Shown here: in pieces, positions 25,114-34,755 of the stretch
Position numbering within the stretch: the first letter of the stretch is position 1
Layout: the number at the start of each line of letters is the position of its first letter
The notes under the pieces: model-generated
The model's database searches: none
What the model was told of the DNA's origin: nothing
Seen by the model: only the letters and a program-made list of their open reading frames with translations
Assembly: GCA_947502265.1 (NCBI GenBank)
Contig: CANMZB010000001.1
Location: 124,001 to 188,000 of the forward strand
Length of the DNA stretch: 64,000 bases
Source of the DNA: an uncultured Sulfitobacter sp.
GTDB taxonomy: Bacteria > Pseudomonadota > Alphaproteobacteria > Rhodobacterales > Rhodobacteraceae
Direction: 5' to 3'
Program-made: the position numbers and the translations under genes

Positions 25114-25806
25114 ATGAATTGGCGGGTAAATCCCGCAGTGTTTGGAGGCGGCGTGGATCTGGATTTCTCGGCAGACTTCGACAAGCTGGAGCGCGCCTTG
25201 ACTGACGTGATGCAACGCCAGCTGCCGTTTGCGATGATGCTGTCGCTGAATGACACGGCGCAAGACGTCAAGGTCGCCGAAGAGCGCACGATGGAGCAGA
25301 CATTCGACAAGCCCACGCCGTTCACGAAGCGGGGCGTGTATGTCAAACGGGCGCGAAAGACGTCGCTCAGTTCCGAAATCGGGATGAAGAGGGTGCAGGC
25401 GGAATATCTTCGGTTGCAGGCGTCTGGCGGCATACGCAGGCCAAAGCGCTCGGCCTTGTTGATCGGTGCAGGTTTGAAGCGGAACAAATACGGTAACCTG
25501 CCCCGCAATGCGGTGCAGCGTGCCGAAGCCAAGGGCGACACGTTCATCGCCAACGGGCGCGGGCGGGCAAAGCACCTTGAGCCGGGTCTCTATCGACGGC
25601 CCAAAAAGGGCAAATATAGGGGCGGTGGTTCCGGCAATAAGAACGTTGGCAAGCTGGTGGGTCCGCAGATGCTGGTTTCGTTCAAGCCGCGCGCGAATTA
25701 CGAGAAACGTTTCGAGTTCCAGCCGGTCGCCGCAAAGAAGGCACGCGCAACTTATGAAGCCCATTTGGTGCGCAGGCTGAAAGAGGCGCAGAAGACAGCC
25801 CGATAA
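25114..25806 (+). CDS. Putative phage minor tail protein (gpZ-like)
   Basis: The 230-aa basic protein starts at ATG 25114 with GGAGG upstream; the earlier in-frame part overlaps the terminator. The central segment AMMLSLNDTAQDVKVAEERT followed by KPTPFTKRGVYVKRARKTS resembles the N-terminal half of lambda-type minor tail protein Z. The C-terminus is Lys/Arg/Gly-rich. The position before the terminase is unusual for a tail gene, so the call is tentative. Confidence 0.5.
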   Translation: MNWRVNPAVFGGGVDLDFSADFDKLERALTDVMQRQLPFAMMLSLNDTAQDVKVAEERTMEQTFDKPTPFTKRGVYVKRARKTSLSSEIGMKRVQAEYLRLQASGGIRRPKRSALLIGAGLKRNKYGNLPRNAVQRAEAKGDTFIANGRGRAKHLEPGLYRRPKKGKYRGGGSGNKNVGKLVGPQMLVSFKPRANYEKRFEFQPVAAKKARATYEAHLVRRLKEAQKTAR

Positions 25807-25912
25807 ACGGTTTGGGTCCTTCCCATAGCCCTATCGCACACGGGTAATTCGCACCGTGTTTGTTTCGGGTGCGTGGTAAATTTTGAATATGAAACTGGAG
25901 GTTGTTGTTGTT

Positions 25913-26554
25913 ATGGATGAGGAGCATCTGGCCGCGCTGCGTGCCAAGTTTCCATTGCCTGACGATCAGCCTGACGATGTCGTTAACCGCACTTTGATCG
26001 CGGAGGCGATGGATGTCAGCGCCAATACGATCACGCAATATTTGCAAAAGGGAATGCCGTGCCAAACGGTCGGCGGCAACGGTAAGGATTATGAGTTCCG
26101 GCTGGCCGATTGCTATGCCTGGCGGATGGAGATGGACGCCGAGGCGCGCGAGCGTCGGGTGGCTGGCGCAGCTGCTGCTGCACAGATGGCTTTGCTGTTT
26201 CGGAATGATGATGACGGAGACGGATCGCCTGGGGTTGTTCTGACTGCACGTCAGATCATGGAAGAAAGCGAAGCTGACTATAAGCGCAACCGCGCAGCTG
26301 AAATGCGCCGCGATCTGGTTCGCACCCACCGCGTGCAAGAGCTGTTCGAGGACGTGCTTGTCGAGTTCCGGACCCAGATCACCACGCTTGTTGATTTCTC
26401 CGAGATGGAATTCGGGCTTACGCCAGAGCAAGTTGATGTGTTGCAACGCCGATGTGATGGCGCGTTGATCCAAGCCCGCCGATCACTTGAGCAAGTCACC
26501 GCGCAAGGCGACGTTGTGCCGTTTCGTGAAGAACAAGAGAGCCTGCCAGTCTGA
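25913..26554 (+). CDS. Terminase small subunit (Nu1-like)
   Basis: The 213-aa protein recognises phage DNA for packaging. It has an N-terminal winged HTH (LIAEAMDVSANTITQYLQKG) like lambda Nu1, a coiled-coil middle and an acidic C-terminal region that would contact the large subunit. The start is either ATG 25889 or ATG 25913; I prefer the second because CTGGAGG lies just before it. It joins the large subunit gene by a TGATG junction. Confidence 0.8.
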   Translation: MDEEHLAALRAKFPLPDDQPDDVVNRTLIAEAMDVSANTITQYLQKGMPCQTVGGNGKDYEFRLADCYAWRMEMDAEARERRVAGAAAAAQMALLFRNDDDGDGSPGVVLTARQIMEESEADYKRNRAAEMRRDLVRTHRVQELFEDVLVEFRTQITTLVDFSEMEFGLTPEQVDVLQRRCDGALIQARRSLEQVTAQGDVVPFREEQESLPV

Positions 26555-28722
26555 TGGTTCAAATGAGTGATACACGCGTCGGCGCTGGAGTGATCTTTGC
26601 GCCGCTGCCCCCGTTTATGACGCCCGCAGAAATACTGGCTGACGCACTGCCCGTGCTGGATCCGCCAAGTCGCATGTCTGTGACCGATGCGGCCGAGCGC
26701 TATGTTCGGGTTCAGGTTCAAGGGGCTTGGCAGAATTTTGACCGGTCGGTAACGCCTTATATGGTTGAGCCAACCGATGTCACGCAGTCGAGGTTGTTCA
26801 AAACGGTCGCATTTATGGGGCCTTCACAGTCCGGCAAAACAAAGATGCTGGAAACGGTCGCATTCCATGCGGTGACTTGTGATCAGCGTGGTGTTTTGAT
26901 CGTGCATATGACGCGCCCGGATCGTGATAAATGGGTCGAAGAGAAACTGGACCCGACGATTCAGAACAGTCCCGCACTTCGTGATCGCCTTGGCGCATCG
27001 CGCGACGACAGCACCTTCAGCCGCAAGCGTTTCAGGGGCATGCGGCTCACGCTGGGATACCCTACGCCACAGACGTTATCCGGTGGCACCTACGGGATGG
27101 TGCTTTTGACTGACCTCGATCACATGCCGCTGGTGCTGGGGCCGAAGGATAACCCGGAAGGATCGCCGCACCGCATGTCGTTGCAGCGGATCAAGTCGTT
27201 CCTCAGCCGGGGAACAGTTCTGGCCGAGGGCAGCCCTGCGTTTCAAGTCACGGATCTGGGGTGGTCGCCGCGCCCCGAAGCGCCGCACGAAATGCCGCCA
27301 GTCGAAGGCGGGATTGCCCAGCTTTATAATCAAGGCACGCGGGCGCGTTGGTTTTGGGAATGCCCTGATTGCGGTGACGAGTTTGAGCCGCGTTTTGACA
27401 GGCTGCACTATGATGTTGCGCTTGATCCGGCTGAGGCAGGCGAAAATGCAGAGATGGAATGCCCGCATTGTCACGTCCTGATCTCGCATCATCACAAGAT
27501 GGAACTGAACCGCGCGGCGCTGAATGGTCAAGGCGGCTGGCGTCATGAGGGGAGAGACGGTGAGGTTGTCGCGCTGGATGATCCGCGCATCAGGCGAACC
27601 AGTACGGCCAGCTATGCATTGAATGGAGTGGCGGCGACGTTTTCAAGCTGGCGCGAAATGGTCGCAAACTATGAAGAGGCCCGTCGCAAAGCGGAGACGC
27701 TGGGGGATGAAACCGATCTGATGGGCGTCACGTTCACCGAGATTGGCCTGCCTTACCGTCGGATCACCTCGGAGGAGGATAACGATCTGGGGCCGCAGTT
27801 CCTAAAAGATCACGCGCAGGAATGCCCGCGCGGTGTGGCTCCGGAATGGACGCGGTTCATTACTGTGACGGTCGACGTTCAAGGCACGTATTTCCCCGTG
27901 CAAACGACCGCCTGGGGTGAGGATGGACGGTGCCAGATTGTCGATCGTGTCGACCTGACCCAACCACCAGCCGATGCGCCAAATGCCGAGGCAGATGGCG
28001 AGGGCAACCGCCGCCGCCTCGACCCGTCACGGTATATCGAAGACTGGGAAGTTTTGGTGCCTTATTCCGACCGCGTGGTGCCCGTGCTGGGACAGTCATA
28101 CGGGCTGCGCCCCATCAGCGTTGTTGTGGACTTTCAGGGTCTGCCGGGCGTTTCGGACAATGCGGAGTTGTTCTGGAAGGCGCGTAAGTCAGCGGGACAG
28201 GGATCGCGTTGGTTCCTGTCTCGTGGTCAGGGCGGCTGGCGTGTCCCGTTTCGCGTGAAGTTTGAAGCGCCGGAGCGGGCATCCAAGGGCAAGAAGGCCC
28301 GTTCAATCAAGTTGCTGACCATGGCTGTAGATCGGCTGAAGGACACAGTGCACGCATCGCTACGCAAGGCTGAGGGCGGGGCAGGCGGTCTCTATCTGCC
28401 GACGTGGCTGGCGCATGACGAAGACAAGGCCGGGGAGTTTATCTCTGAAGAGCGTCTTTCGAAGGGTTGGGAAAAAAAGAAGGGCGTCGTGCGAAACGAA
28501 GGTGTCGACCTGACGGTTCAGGCCCGCGCCATTGCCGAGCACAAAGGTCTGCTAAAAATCAAATGGGACGCGCCACCGGCCTGGGCTGTTGGTGGTCCTG
28601 AGAATGCAAATTCGGTGGCATTGGGTGATGATATCGCGCCCGAAGATACCGCCGAAGTCGCCGCGGCATTGCCGCCAGTGAAGCCAAAACGTCGCCGCCG
28701 TATGGCGGGGCGCATGCTGTGA
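26554..28722 (+). CDS. Terminase large subunit (GpA family)
   Basis: The 722-aa packaging motor has an N-terminal ATPase with Walker A at 89-96 (AFMGPSQSGKTKML) and a C-terminal nuclease domain. A zinc-binding insert is visible (FWECPDCGDEFEP and EMECPHCHVLIS). The length is near that of lambda gpA (641) with an extension. It cuts and translocates concatemeric DNA into proheads, and the type suggests cohesive-end packaging, though no cos site was identified. Confidence 0.94.
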   Translation: MVQMSDTRVGAGVIFAPLPPFMTPAEILADALPVLDPPSRMSVTDAAERYVRVQVQGAWQNFDRSVTPYMVEPTDVTQSRLFKTVAFMGPSQSGKTKMLETVAFHAVTCDQRGVLIVHMTRPDRDKWVEEKLDPTIQNSPALRDRLGASRDDSTFSRKRFRGMRLTLGYPTPQTLSGGTYGMVLLTDLDHMPLVLGPKDNPEGSPHRMSLQRIKSFLSRGTVLAEGSPAFQVTDLGWSPRPEAPHEMPPVEGGIAQLYNQGTRARWFWECPDCGDEFEPRFDRLHYDVALDPAEAGENAEMECPHCHVLISHHHKMELNRAALNGQGGWRHEGRDGEVVALDDPRIRRTSTASYALNGVAATFSSWREMVANYEEARRKAETLGDETDLMGVTFTEIGLPYRRITSEEDNDLGPQFLKDHAQECPRGVAPEWTRFITVTVDVQGTYFPVQTTAWGEDGRCQIVDRVDLTQPPADAPNAEADGEGNRRRLDPSRYIEDWEVLVPYSDRVVPVLGQSYGLRPISVVVDFQGLPGVSDNAELFWKARKSAGQGSRWFLSRGQGGWRVPFRVKFEAPERASKGKKARSIKLLTMAVDRLKDTVHASLRKAEGGAGGLYLPTWLAHDEDKAGEFISEERLSKGWEKKKGVVRNEGVDLTVQARAIAEHKGLLKIKWDAPPAWAVGGPENANSVALGDDIAPEDTAEVAAALPPVKPKRRRRMAGRML

Positions 28723-28737
28723 TCGGAAGGATTTGAA

Positions 28738-28938
28738 ATGGCAGTGACACAAGCTGACCTTGAACGATTGCAGGTTGCGATTTCGCAAGGCGTTAAGAAG
28801 CTCAAGCAGGGCGATGAGGAAGTTGAGTATCGCAGCATGAATGAGATGTTGCAGGCCGAAAAGCGCATCAAGCGTGAACTGGGGCTGACCGGTGCCCGTC
28901 GTACAGCCGTTGTGCGGACCAAGAGCGGCTGGAGATAA
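28738..28938 (+). CDS. Head-tail joining protein gpW
   Basis: The 66-aa protein follows the terminase, as in lambda. It matches the short gpW fold: TQADLERLQVAISQGVKKLK then EVEYRSMNEMLQAEKRIKRE. It joins the filled head to the connector. GGAAGG lies upstream of ATG 28738. Confidence 0.88.
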   Translation: MAVTQADLERLQVAISQGVKKLKQGDEEVEYRSMNEMLQAEKRIKRELGLTGARRTAVVRTKSGWR

Positions 28939-28942
28939 CTGC

Positions 28943-30454
28943 ATGGCCAAGAAAAACGTGCCGCCAAGCTTTGCTTCGCGCCTGAATAGCTTAATCGCAC
29001 CTCTTGCGCCGTCGCTGGCCTTGCGGCGTGAGACGGCATTTATGCGCCGTCAGATGCTTTTGCAGCAGGCCGGTCATTTTCAGGGCGCTGGCCGCACTGC
29101 CCGTGGAAAAGATTTCAGAGCGAACCGCACAGATGCGGTCGAGGCTATTCGGGGTGATCGGGAGCGGATGAGCTGGATCGGGCGCGACATGTTGCGCAAC
29201 AATCCGCGTGTGAAACGTATCCGCCGACAGTTAGTCAATAACGTGGTCGCTGCCGGTATTCAGTATTCGATCAACTGGAAAGGCGACGATGACGACCCGC
29301 GCAAAGCCACACTTGAGAAAGTGGTCAAGGATCACTGCGGATCAACGCGGTTTGATGCGGATGGCCTGAAGACAATGATGGGCATGCACGGACTTGCCTT
29401 CGGCACAATTGTAACGGATGGCGAGGTGTTGTTGCGCCGCCGGTATCGTCCGTCTCGGGATGGGTTGCCGTTGAACTTTCAGGTGCAGATACTTGAGCCC
29501 GACTTCCTCAATCGCAACATCGATGGCGATCTTCGAGGTGGTGCTTACGCTGTAGAGGGTGTGGAATTTAACGCGGAGGGGCAACGCACCCATTATCACC
29601 TCTACACCACGCACCCCGGCGGGCGGCGCGGCGGTATGCCAGCATCACGGCGCATCGAGGCAAAGCACATCATCCACGCCTTTGAGGTAGACCGCCCCGG
29701 TCAGGTTCGCGGTATGACCTGGCTGGCGCCGGTGATTACCCTGCTGCATGAAATCCAGAAATATCAGGACGGGCAGGTGAAGCGGCAAGAGATTGCTGCC
29801 TTGTTCGCAGGAATTCTGAAAACCGGCGAAACTGCCGAGGATCTCGAAGAGCAGCTTGGAACAATCGAGGCGGGTTCAATCCTGACCATTGGTGACGATG
29901 AGGAAATGAGTTTTACCAACCCGCCATCTGTCGACGGGTACGAACCGTTCATGCGGGTAACAGATCGGGTGATTGCGGCAGCAATGGGGATCACGTTCGA
30001 GGCGATGACAGGTGACTATTCACAGGTCAATTTTGCCTCTGGACGGATGGGCCGGATGGATGTGGACCCTAACGTCAAAGATTGGCAGCAAAATCTCATG
30101 ATCGCCCGCATCTGCATGCGGCTTTCCGAGTGGACGGCAGAGGGTGTGGAGGATGTTACCGGCATCGACGCATCGATGTGGGAGATGATCCATACGCCGC
30201 CCGTCCGTCCGGTGATCGATCCCAGCAAGGAATACAAAGCTGACGAGATTGCCATGCGCACGGGGCAAAAATCGCGCCGCCAGACAATTCGAGAACGCGG
30301 TGGGGACCCCGACAAGGTTGAGGCGGAAATCGTCGAAGAACGGAAATGGGCGAACGACAATGACGTGGTTCTGAGCAGTGACGCGCGGGCTGCGTCACCC
30401 TCTGCGGTCAGTAATGATACGCCCCCAAAATCGAAGGAAAATGAAGATGAATGA
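28943..30454 (+). CDS. Portal protein (lambda GpB family)
   Basis: The 503-aa protein forms the dodecameric portal vertex. ATG 28943 has GGAG upstream. Family features include DMLRNNPRVKRIRRQLVNNV, GLAFGTIVTDGEVLLRR and AAMGITFEAMTGDYSQVNFA. It overlaps the capsid-protease start by 8 bp. Confidence 0.94.
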   Translation: MAKKNVPPSFASRLNSLIAPLAPSLALRRETAFMRRQMLLQQAGHFQGAGRTARGKDFRANRTDAVEAIRGDRERMSWIGRDMLRNNPRVKRIRRQLVNNVVAAGIQYSINWKGDDDDPRKATLEKVVKDHCGSTRFDADGLKTMMGMHGLAFGTIVTDGEVLLRRRYRPSRDGLPLNFQVQILEPDFLNRNIDGDLRGGAYAVEGVEFNAEGQRTHYHLYTTHPGGRRGGMPASRRIEAKHIIHAFEVDRPGQVRGMTWLAPVITLLHEIQKYQDGQVKRQEIAALFAGILKTGETAEDLEEQLGTIEAGSILTIGDDEEMSFTNPPSVDGYEPFMRVTDRVIAAAMGITFEAMTGDYSQVNFASGRMGRMDVDPNVKDWQQNLMIARICMRLSEWTAEGVEDVTGIDASMWEMIHTPPVRPVIDPSKEYKADEIAMRTGQKSRRQTIRERGGDPDKVEAEIVEERKWANDNDVVLSSDARAASPSAVSNDTPPKSKENEDE

Positions 30455-32969
30455 TGCCCTGACGATTGCAACGCGGGCGTTTAACACTCCGTTGCTTTTG
30501 GCCCCTGCAAAGGCGGCAGTGATTGCGCAGCAGTTGGGCCCGCGTTTCTTGAAGCTGGACGACGGTGCGCGTGTTCATGTGGATGGGATGGACCGTCCCG
30601 CGTCTGCTGAATACGAAATGCCACGTCCGCAAGCAGCGTCTCTGTTGGGGGATGAAGTTTTCCGGACCCTGCAAAAGCGCGGCGGCGGGTATTCGAATAT
30701 CGGTGGCGTTGCAGTTATTCCAATCGTTGGCACGCTGGTGCGTCGCGGGTCGCACATCGGGAACAGTTCTGGTGTGACCAGCTATGAGGGGATCAGTGCG
30801 CAGATCCGCGCGGCGGCGGGTGACCCGGATGCCCGCGCCATTGCGCTTGAGATCGACAGCTTCGGTGGCGAGGCTGCTGGTTTGTTTGCTCTCGCTGCAG
30901 ATATTCGCGCAGCGCGTGCGCAAAAGCCGGTTTATGCCTTCCTTGCGGATTACGCGCTGTCTGCGGGCTATGGCATCGCATCACAAGCGGATCAGATCAT
31001 CATTCCTCCGTTCGGGCAGGCCGGTTCCATCGGTGTTGTATCCATGCATATGGATATCGAGAAAAAGCTGCAGAACGAAGGTGTCACCATCACGCTGGTG
31101 CATTCCGGCGCGCATAAGGTTGAGGGCAACTCGTTTCAGGCGCTGCCCGAAGGTGTCCGCCTGAGCTTGCAAAAAGATAACGACCTGATGTGGTCACGTT
31201 TTGCGCAAGAAGTGGCTGCTGGGCGCGGCGACCGGCTGACGGCCGCAGATGCGCTGCGCACGGAGGCTGCGGTTTTGACAGGACAGGCTGCGGTTGATGC
31301 TGGTCTGGCTGATCAGGTTTCAGAAGCGCGGCCAGCTTTGCAGGCGTTGATTGATCAAATGAACCCGTCGCCCGTCCCAATGGGTGGGCTTGTCGCCCGT
31401 GCGCCAGCAGCATCGCTGCCGCTTTTGGGCGAAGCCTTGGGTGGCCAGTGCGTCACCGCCATGGCGAGCGCCTTCAAAACCACTCCTTTGCCAAGCGTCT
31501 TGGCGGAGACTATCCGCAGCTCCGGCTGCATTACCGGGGCGGATGCCCTTTTTTCAGAGGAGACAGCGATGTCTGTTACTAAAACCAAGCCGGATGCCAA
31601 TGTGCAGGCGGAAACGACTGTGACCACACCTGCGGCAACACCAGTTGAAGTTGAGCCGCAGGCCGATCAACAGCAAGCGGAGCGCGCGCGTACAGTTGCA
31701 ATTCTGGGCCGTGTGGAAAAGGCGGGCTTGCCTCAGTCCTTCGCGCAGAAATTGATTGCTGATGGTGTGTCGCTGGAAACTGCCTTTGGTGCGATCCTTG
31801 ATGAAAAAGCGGCGACTGCTAACGATGGCGGCGATATTCGCAATACGCAGGCCAGCACGCGGATCACCGGCGATGTTCGCGACCGCACGCGTCAAGGGAT
31901 GACAGTTGCGCTGATGGCCAAGGCGGGTCTGGAAGGTGGCGAGCGTAACGAGTTCACCAGCATGTCCCTGCGCGAAATGGCCCGCACGGTGCTTACCGCG
32001 CAGGGTGCGTCTGTGCCGCATGGCGGCGTGATGCAGCTGGCGTCTGCAGCGTTTGCACCAGCCTCTGCCGGTGCGATGCACACGACGAGCGATTTTGGTA
32101 ACATCCTTGCTGATATTGCCAACAAGTCGATGCTGAAAGGCTTTGAGGAATCCCCCGAGATCTTCGAACGGTTCACCAGCGTCGGCACAATGGGGGACTT
32201 CAAGCCGACAAAGCGGGTAGGCTTGGATAACTTCCCGTCGCTGCTAAAGGTTGAAGAGGGTGGCGAGTTCAAATACGGCACCATGGGCGACTTCGGTGAA
32301 ACTGCGGTGCTGGCAACCTACGGTCGCTTGTTTGCGATCAGCCGCCAAACGATCATCAACGACGATCTGGACGCCTTTACCAAAGTTCCGGCCAAGATGG
32401 GCCGCGCAGCACGTCGCACGGTTGGTGATCTGGTGTTTGCAATGATCAAGGCGAATGCGCAGATGGCGGACGGTGTTGCGCTGTTTGCATCTGCCCATAA
32501 CAACCTTGCGTCGTCTGGTGCCCTTCCTTCCGAGGCAGCGATCAATGACGCGATTGTCGCAATGTCGAAGCAGTCGGACAACAGCGGCAATTCCAAGTTG
32601 AACATCACCCCGAAGTATCTGCTTGCCCCGCCCGAATATCGTGCGCCGGTATTGCAGGCGCTGAATTCGGAGTACGCACCGGATGATACAAGCAAGGTGG
32701 GATCTGCGAAGATGGGCCGTGCTTATAACACTGTGCGCGATGCAGCCGAGCCGCTGTTTGATGCCCGCATTGATGATGGCAGCTGGTACATGCTGGGCGA
32801 TCCAAGCCAGTACGACACAATCGAAGTTGGCTATCTGGACGGGATCACCACGCCGTGGCTCGATCAGCAGGATGGATGGACTGTCGATGGCACGGAATTC
32901 AAGGTCCGGATCGATGCCACCGCAACGGCGCTTGCCCACCAGGCGCTGTACAAGAACGCAGGTTCCTAA
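30447..32969 (+). CDS. Prohead protease / major capsid protein fusion
   Basis: The 840-aa polyprotein joins two functions usually encoded separately. Residues 1-290 form an S49/ClpP-like protease with the serine in FLADYALSAGYGIASQ (Ser172). Residues 290-500 are a low-complexity, helical scaffold-like linker. Residues 520-840 form the capsid protein with ILADIANKSMLKGFEESPEI and GRLFAISRQTIINDDLDAF, like Mu gpT-type major head proteins. An internal ATG at 31569 with a strong ribosome site could make a separate scaffold-capsid product. The protease should cleave the fusion during assembly. Confidence 0.92.
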   Translation: MNDALTIATRAFNTPLLLAPAKAAVIAQQLGPRFLKLDDGARVHVDGMDRPASAEYEMPRPQAASLLGDEVFRTLQKRGGGYSNIGGVAVIPIVGTLVRRGSHIGNSSGVTSYEGISAQIRAAAGDPDARAIALEIDSFGGEAAGLFALAADIRAARAQKPVYAFLADYALSAGYGIASQADQIIIPPFGQAGSIGVVSMHMDIEKKLQNEGVTITLVHSGAHKVEGNSFQALPEGVRLSLQKDNDLMWSRFAQEVAAGRGDRLTAADALRTEAAVLTGQAAVDAGLADQVSEARPALQALIDQMNPSPVPMGGLVARAPAASLPLLGEALGGQCVTAMASAFKTTPLPSVLAETIRSSGCITGADALFSEETAMSVTKTKPDANVQAETTVTTPAATPVEVEPQADQQQAERARTVAILGRVEKAGLPQSFAQKLIADGVSLETAFGAILDEKAATANDGGDIRNTQASTRITGDVRDRTRQGMTVALMAKAGLEGGERNEFTSMSLREMARTVLTAQGASVPHGGVMQLASAAFAPASAGAMHTTSDFGNILADIANKSMLKGFEESPEIFERFTSVGTMGDFKPTKRVGLDNFPSLLKVEEGGEFKYGTMGDFGETAVLATYGRLFAISRQTIINDDLDAFTKVPAKMGRAARRTVGDLVFAMIKANAQMADGVALFASAHNNLASSGALPSEAAINDAIVAMSKQSDNSGNSKLNITPKYLLAPPEYRAPVLQALNSEYAPDDTSKVGSAKMGRAYNTVRDAAEPLFDARIDDGSWYMLGDPSQYDTIEVGYLDGITTPWLDQQDGWTVDGTEFKVRIDATATALAHQALYKNAGS
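31557..31571 (+). promoter_or_regulatory. Internal ribosome site and start inside the protease-capsid gene
   Basis: GAGGAG at 31557-31562 stands six bases before an in-frame ATG at 31569 (residue 375, MSVTKTKPDAN). A 466-aa scaffold-capsid protein would result. This parallels lambda, where Nu3 starts within gene C in the same frame. Confidence 0.65.
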
Positions 32970-32992
32970 CGGGGCCAGCTCATAGGTTTGAT

Positions 32993-33025
32993 ACGAAGGG
33001 CGTCCACGGGGCGCCCTTCGTCGTT
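32993..33025 (+). terminator. Hairpin terminator after the capsid gene
   Basis: ACGAAGGGCG (32993-33002) pairs perfectly with CGCCCTTCGT (33012-33021), followed by CGTTTT. It lies between the capsid and DUF2190-type genes and probably lowers downstream transcription. Confidence 0.75.
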
Positions 33026-33061
33026 TTAACGTGCCTGAGGGCACCTTGTGAGGAAGATAAC

Positions 33062-33409
33062 ATGAAGAATTTGGTACAGAACGGAGCGGTGATCACCGTG
33101 ATTGCGGCTGCCGCTATTGACAGTGGCGATGGTGTGAAGGTCGGCACGCTGTTCGGTGTCGCCCAAAAGGATGCTGCGATTGGCGAAAGCGTCGGCATTG
33201 TCACAACCGGTGTTTATGAACTGCCAAAAACCAGCGCGCAGGCTTGGACGGTTGGTGCGGCGGTGTATTTCAATGGCACGAGCGGTTTGTGCACTACGGC
33301 AGCTACAACCGGTAACCTGCTGATCGGAGTGGCCGTTGAACCGGCTGCAAATCCATCAGGCACCGGCGTTGTTCGCCTGAACGGGTCTGCGCCAGCCGCC
33401 GTCGCGTGA
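33062..33409 (+). CDS. Capsid-associated DUF2190 family protein
   Basis: The 115-aa protein starts at ATG 33062 with GAGGAAG upstream. It has the DUF2190 layout: an initial NLVQNGAVITVIAAAAIDSG, then TLFGVAQKDAAIGESVGIVT and AWTVGAAVYFNGTSGLCTT. Such proteins follow the capsid gene in many siphoviruses and are thought to decorate or stabilise the head. It ends in an overlap with the next start. Confidence 0.82.
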   Translation: MKNLVQNGAVITVIAAAAIDSGDGVKVGTLFGVAQKDAAIGESVGIVTTGVYELPKTSAQAWTVGAAVYFNGTSGLCTTAATTGNLLIGVAVEPAANPSGTGVVRLNGSAPAAVA

Positions 33410-33732
33410 TGACGTCGGTATTTGACGGGATGGCGGGGCTGCTCAACGTTACTTTTGGCGGCCCCGTCATTCACACGCCAGAAATTGGGCCGCAGGTGAC
33501 AATTCAGGCGCAGTTCCGGAAGCGTCCGATTGAGGTTTTGGACCGAGACGGTGTGGCGATGCTGATGATGCACCCGAGCCTGCGCGTGCCTGAGCCGGTG
33601 GCGAGCGCGATCAAGGATGGTGATCACATAGTGCCTGCCAGCGGCGTTATCTACCGCGTCCTGAACAGGCATCCGTCCGGTTCGCCAGCGGCTGATGCGG
33701 CCGTGATTTTTGAACTTAGAGAGGTGACGTGA
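33409..33732 (+). CDS. Head-tail attachment protein (gpFII-like)
   Basis: The 107-aa protein follows the decoration gene, with ATG at 33409 overlapping the stop by one base. Segments TPEIGPQVTIQAQFRKRPIE and DGDHIVPASGVIYRVLNRHP match the beta-rich shape of lambda gpFII, which joins head and tail. Identification rests on order and general pattern. Confidence 0.7.
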   Translation: MTSVFDGMAGLLNVTFGGPVIHTPEIGPQVTIQAQFRKRPIEVLDRDGVAMLMMHPSLRVPEPVASAIKDGDHIVPASGVIYRVLNRHPSGSPAADAAVIFELREVT

Positions 33733-33733
33733 A

Positions 33734-33919
33734 ATGAGTGATGATCTGAAGATGCGCGCGCTGATGTCCTTGCCCGCAAGGGGCGGTCGCAAGGCCATCG
33801 AGCGGGGTGGGGAATTCGAAGCGACCAATGCGCAAGAGGTCAGGGATCTTGAGCAGATGGGGCGGGCCGAGCGCACAGCCAAAGCAGGCGCGGCCAGATC
33901 TGGAAAGCCGGACGCGTGA
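33734..33919 (+). CDS. Small hypothetical prophage protein
   Basis: The 61-aa charged protein contains LMSLPARGGRKAIERGGEFE. It starts right after the gpFII-like stop and overlaps the gpU-like gene by 4 bp. Small proteins of this kind occur in the connector region; the role is unknown. Confidence 0.65.
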   Translation: MSDDLKMRALMSLPARGGRKAIERGGEFEATNAQEVRDLEQMGRAERTAKAGAARSGKPDA

Positions 33920-34332
33920 GCCACCCGCGCAGTGACATGCGGTCACGGGTACGCGCCGCATTGGCCGCCTCGTCTGATTTGCCGGGGGTCACTATTTACC
34001 GATCATGGGCGCATTCAATCGGTCGCACGCAAACCCCTGCTATCGGGGTGGCAACACCGGGTGAACGCGTTCGGGGATCGACTGGTGACAGCGTTGATCG
34101 GGATACTGCGCTGGTTGTCCAATACGCGGCGACCGGCGGAGAGGATCTGGACGATCATCTTGATGATATCAGCGCCGTGATCGAGCCGCTGGTCCTTGCT
34201 GCGTTGGCGGGGTCCGATTTGTTCGAAATCACAGCTACGGACATTGAAATTTCCGGCGAGGGGGAGGTGCTTACCGGGCGTCTCTCCCTCACTTTTTCCG
34301 CAACCCGGTACACGCGAGAAGGCGTGGCCTGA
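33916..34332 (+). CDS. Minor tail protein U-like (tail terminator)
   Basis: The 138-aa protein lies between the connector and tail tube genes as gpU does in lambda. It starts in an ATGA-type overlap (GTG at 33916). Features include RSRVRAALAASSDLPGVTIY and EDLDDHLDDISAVIEPLVLA. It would cap the tail tube at its head-proximal end. Confidence 0.75.
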   Translation: MSHPRSDMRSRVRAALAASSDLPGVTIYRSWAHSIGRTQTPAIGVATPGERVRGSTGDSVDRDTALVVQYAATGGEDLDDHLDDISAVIEPLVLAALAGSDLFEITATDIEISGEGEVLTGRLSLTFSATRYTREGVA

Positions 34333-34365
34333 CAAATTTACATAATCCTATGGAGGGATAAGAGA

Positions 34366-34755
34366 ATGGCACGACATAGTGGCAAAAACCTGATGGTCGA
34401 GGTGGGCGCAAACCTCATCGACGGGTGCGACGGCTTTGATTTTGAGGAGACGTCCGGAACGACAGATATCACTTCAGGCGGTGATGGGTGGACGGATCAC
34501 GATACCACCCAAAAAAGCTGGACCGGCACGATCACCATGAAGGCCGATCATGATGTTTCCGCAAATCAAACATTGCGTGCGGGTGACGTGATTTCGGTGA
34601 GCGGATACACGGAAGGTAACGCCTCCGGAAAGTCATATATCTCCGGTAGCGCGACCGTAGGCACGAACAAGGTTGGTGCTTCATTCGATGGCACCGTAAC
34701 ACGGGAATACTCCCTGACCGGCAAAGGTGCGCTGGCCGTGGATGTGGTGGCCTGA
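34366..34755 (+). CDS. Major tail tube protein (gpV-like)
   Basis: The 129-aa protein begins MARHSGKNLMVEVGANLIDG and has a GTTDITSGGDGWTDHDTTQK loop and a Gly/Thr-rich beta C-terminus typical of tail tube proteins. It has its own ribosome site (GGAGGGATAAGAG) and starts the strongly translated tail section. It overlaps the chaperone start by one base. Confidence 0.82.
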   Translation: MARHSGKNLMVEVGANLIDGCDGFDFEETSGTTDITSGGDGWTDHDTTQKSWTGTITMKADHDVSANQTLRAGDVISVSGYTEGNASGKSYISGSATVGTNKVGASFDGTVTREYSLTGKGALAVDVVA

